Positions 6,248 to 7,042 of a DNA stretch of 7,042 nt are shown one piece after another (position 1 is the stretch's first letter; every line of letters begins with the position of its first letter). Source of the stretch: an uncultured Eubacteriales bacterium. GTDB taxonomy: Bacteria > Bacillota > Clostridia > Peptostreptococcales > Anaerovoracaceae. The translations under genes and the position numbers were made by a program. The stretch is taken from positions 1 through 7,042 of the forward strand of contig CADBSP010000122.1 in NCBI GenBank assembly GCA_902797405.1. The letters run 5' to 3'. Under the pieces are notes generated by a model. The model was given only the letters and a program-made list of their open reading frames with translations. It did no database searches and had not been told where the DNA came from.

Positions 6248-7042
6248 TTATTTTTTCGAATTGATTCTTGAAAAATGTTTTGTGTATAAAACTACAGCCA
6301 TTAGTGATGTTAAAAGAAGTACTGCATATAACCATGGCTGGTTTTCGTCGCCGGTTTTTGGATTCGCGCTGGAGGTCTTGCTGGCCGTAGCAGTCTTGGC
6401 TGCGGTATTGGTCGCAGTATTGGTCGTTTTATTATTGTTCGTATTATTATTGGTTACTGTATTCTTGCTCTCGTTTTTCTTTTCACTATCCTTCTTGTCT
6501 TCTCCCTGGCTTTCGTTATCCTTCTTGTCATCACCTTTGATTTCGCTACCTTTTGCCGGTATTACCCTCTTTTCTTCCTTGTGACATCCTGTGCAGATAC
6601 GAGTCTCCTCACCTTCTTCTGCAGCCGTTGGTTCCTTCGTAACTTTCCACTCACCCCAATCATGTTGGGCCTGAACCTTGACTGTCATTTCATAGTATGA
6701 AGGACTGATAACAAATGGATCCAATACTTCTCCGCCGTTTACCTTAACTTCATCACCTTTCATGAAGCCATAACCGGGAATGCTGTCAATCCAAAGATCA
6801 ACATAGTAGTATTCATCGCCGATAAACTTTCCAATATACGGGGTAGATGAACTACCCTCCATTACCCAACTGGCATAGAGCTCTCCGCCTACATATTCGG
6901 CATTTTCCTTTGCTATCACAAGGGGATAATTCGTTTGGTTATCCCAATCATATTTAGGTCTGCCGTCATCATATTGACCGATTATTTCTGTATTGGTTTC
7001 TGTTCCGCACTTTGGTGCAGTAATAGTTGCTTCAATCGGTAC
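6248..7042 (-). CDS. Sortase-anchored cell-surface protein, C-terminal part (NPKTG sorting signal)
   Basis: The frame is open from the window edge to a TAA at 6248-6250, giving 264 residues with the N-terminus missing. An internal GTG at 6917-6919 is not the start, because coding continues upstream with APKCGTETNTEIIGQYDDG. Residues 1 to about 125 resemble beta-rich modules of clostridial surface proteins. Residues 127-165 contain HDWGEWKVTKEPTAAEEGEE followed by TRICTGCHKEE, a segment common before the wall anchor, with a CxxC pair at C150 and C153. A flexible linker (about 171-226) rich in Lys, Asp, Glu, Asn and Thr follows. Then come NPKTGDE (227-233), a hydrophobic helix (about 236-254) and a basic tail ending SKK: a complete sortase signal with Asn in place of Leu. 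The protein is expected to be covalently wall-anchored. Its N-terminal function cannot be seen, and no sortase gene is in the window. Confidence 0.93.
   Translation of the reverse strand, partial: VPIEATITAPKCGTETNTEIIGQYDDGRPKYDWDNQTNYPLVIAKENAEYVGGELYASWVMEGSSSTPYIGKFIGDEYYYVDLWIDSIPGYGFMKGDEVKVNGGEVLDPFVISPSYYEMTVKVQAQHDWGEWKVTKEPTAAEEGEETRICTGCHKEEKRVIPAKGSEIKGDDKKDNESQGEDKKDSEKKNESKNTVTNNNTNNNKTTNTATNTAAKTATASKTSSANPKTGDENQPWLYAVLLLTSLMAVVLYTKHFSRINSKK
6251..6364 (-). other. C-terminal cell-wall sorting signal (NPKTG, hydrophobic helix, basic tail)
   Basis: NPKTG is encoded at 6350-6364, read on the minus strand. It is followed by DENQPW, a hydrophobic run from LYAVLLL to VVLY, and a tail with His, Arg and Lys ending SKK. 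This is the three-part sortase substrate signature. The Asn-Pro start differs from the classical Leu-Pro and is often seen in Clostridia, suggesting a sortase with a relaxed or variant specificity. Confidence 0.85.
6481..6540 (-). repeat. Two-copy 30-base tandem repeat in the surface-protein linker
   Basis: Positions 6481-6510 and 6511-6540 are imperfect copies sharing the 13-base core TATCCTTCTTGTC. They encode the ten-residue units GDDKKDNESQ and GEDKKDSEKK. The in-frame period suggests the hydrophilic linker can vary in length by slippage or recombination. Confidence 0.6.

Noticed and set aside
6261..6584. Plus-strand open frame of 107 codons rich in Leu and Val.
   Set aside because: It is the antisense of the Lys/Asn/Thr-rich linker of the surface protein; the hydrophobic look comes from reverse-complemented low-complexity codons.
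6917..6919. GTG as the start codon of the surface-protein gene.
   Set aside because: The same frame is open upstream to the window edge and encodes a typical surface-protein sequence (APKCGTETNTE), so the true start lies outside the window.

Overview
The window looks like a chromosomal segment of a Gram-positive anaerobe of the class Clostridia. Two things support this: a secreted protein with a cell wall-binding repeat 2 (CWB2) domain at the left edge, and a sortase-anchored (NPKTG) surface protein with a WGEWKVTKEPT-type segment at the right edge. Shine-Dalgarno sites are mostly strong (GGAGGA, AAAGGAGA, AGGAG) and GC content is moderate by eye. Genus cannot be called. There are no RNA genes, insertion sequences, CRISPR arrays or prophage genes.

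Layout, left to right. (1) 1-308, minus: start of a secreted CWB2 protein, cut by the window edge. (2) 309-494: divergent control region. It holds a good minus-strand promoter, a plus-strand promoter placed back to back with it, a perfect inverted repeat over the plus-strand -10 box (candidate operator), and a hairpin in the leader of the CWB2 gene. (3) 495-2917, plus: two overlapping, homologous amidohydrolase-superfamily genes. The first has lost every recognisable metal ligand and gained a charged helical insertion; the second keeps them. (4) 2992-3909, plus: a ten-helix EamA/DMT transporter, with no visible terminator separating it from the pair. (5) 3980-6148, minus, convergent: a membrane sensor phosphatase (double CACHE, HAMP, coiled coil, SpoIIE/RsbU-type PP2C). 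(6) 6248-7042, minus: C-terminal part of a sortase-anchored surface protein, cut by the window edge.

How the genes may fit together. The amidohydrolase pair is almost certainly co-translated, and the transporter may be co-transcribed with it, which would give a small module for hydrolysing and moving a small metabolite; the substrate cannot be read from the sequence. The phosphatase would convert an extracellular signal into dephosphorylation of a STAS-type partner switch, but no antagonist or anti-sigma kinase lies in the window. The surface proteins at both edges show that the module sits among cell-envelope genes. The most interesting point is the active/inactive amidohydrolase pair under a palindromic candidate operator.
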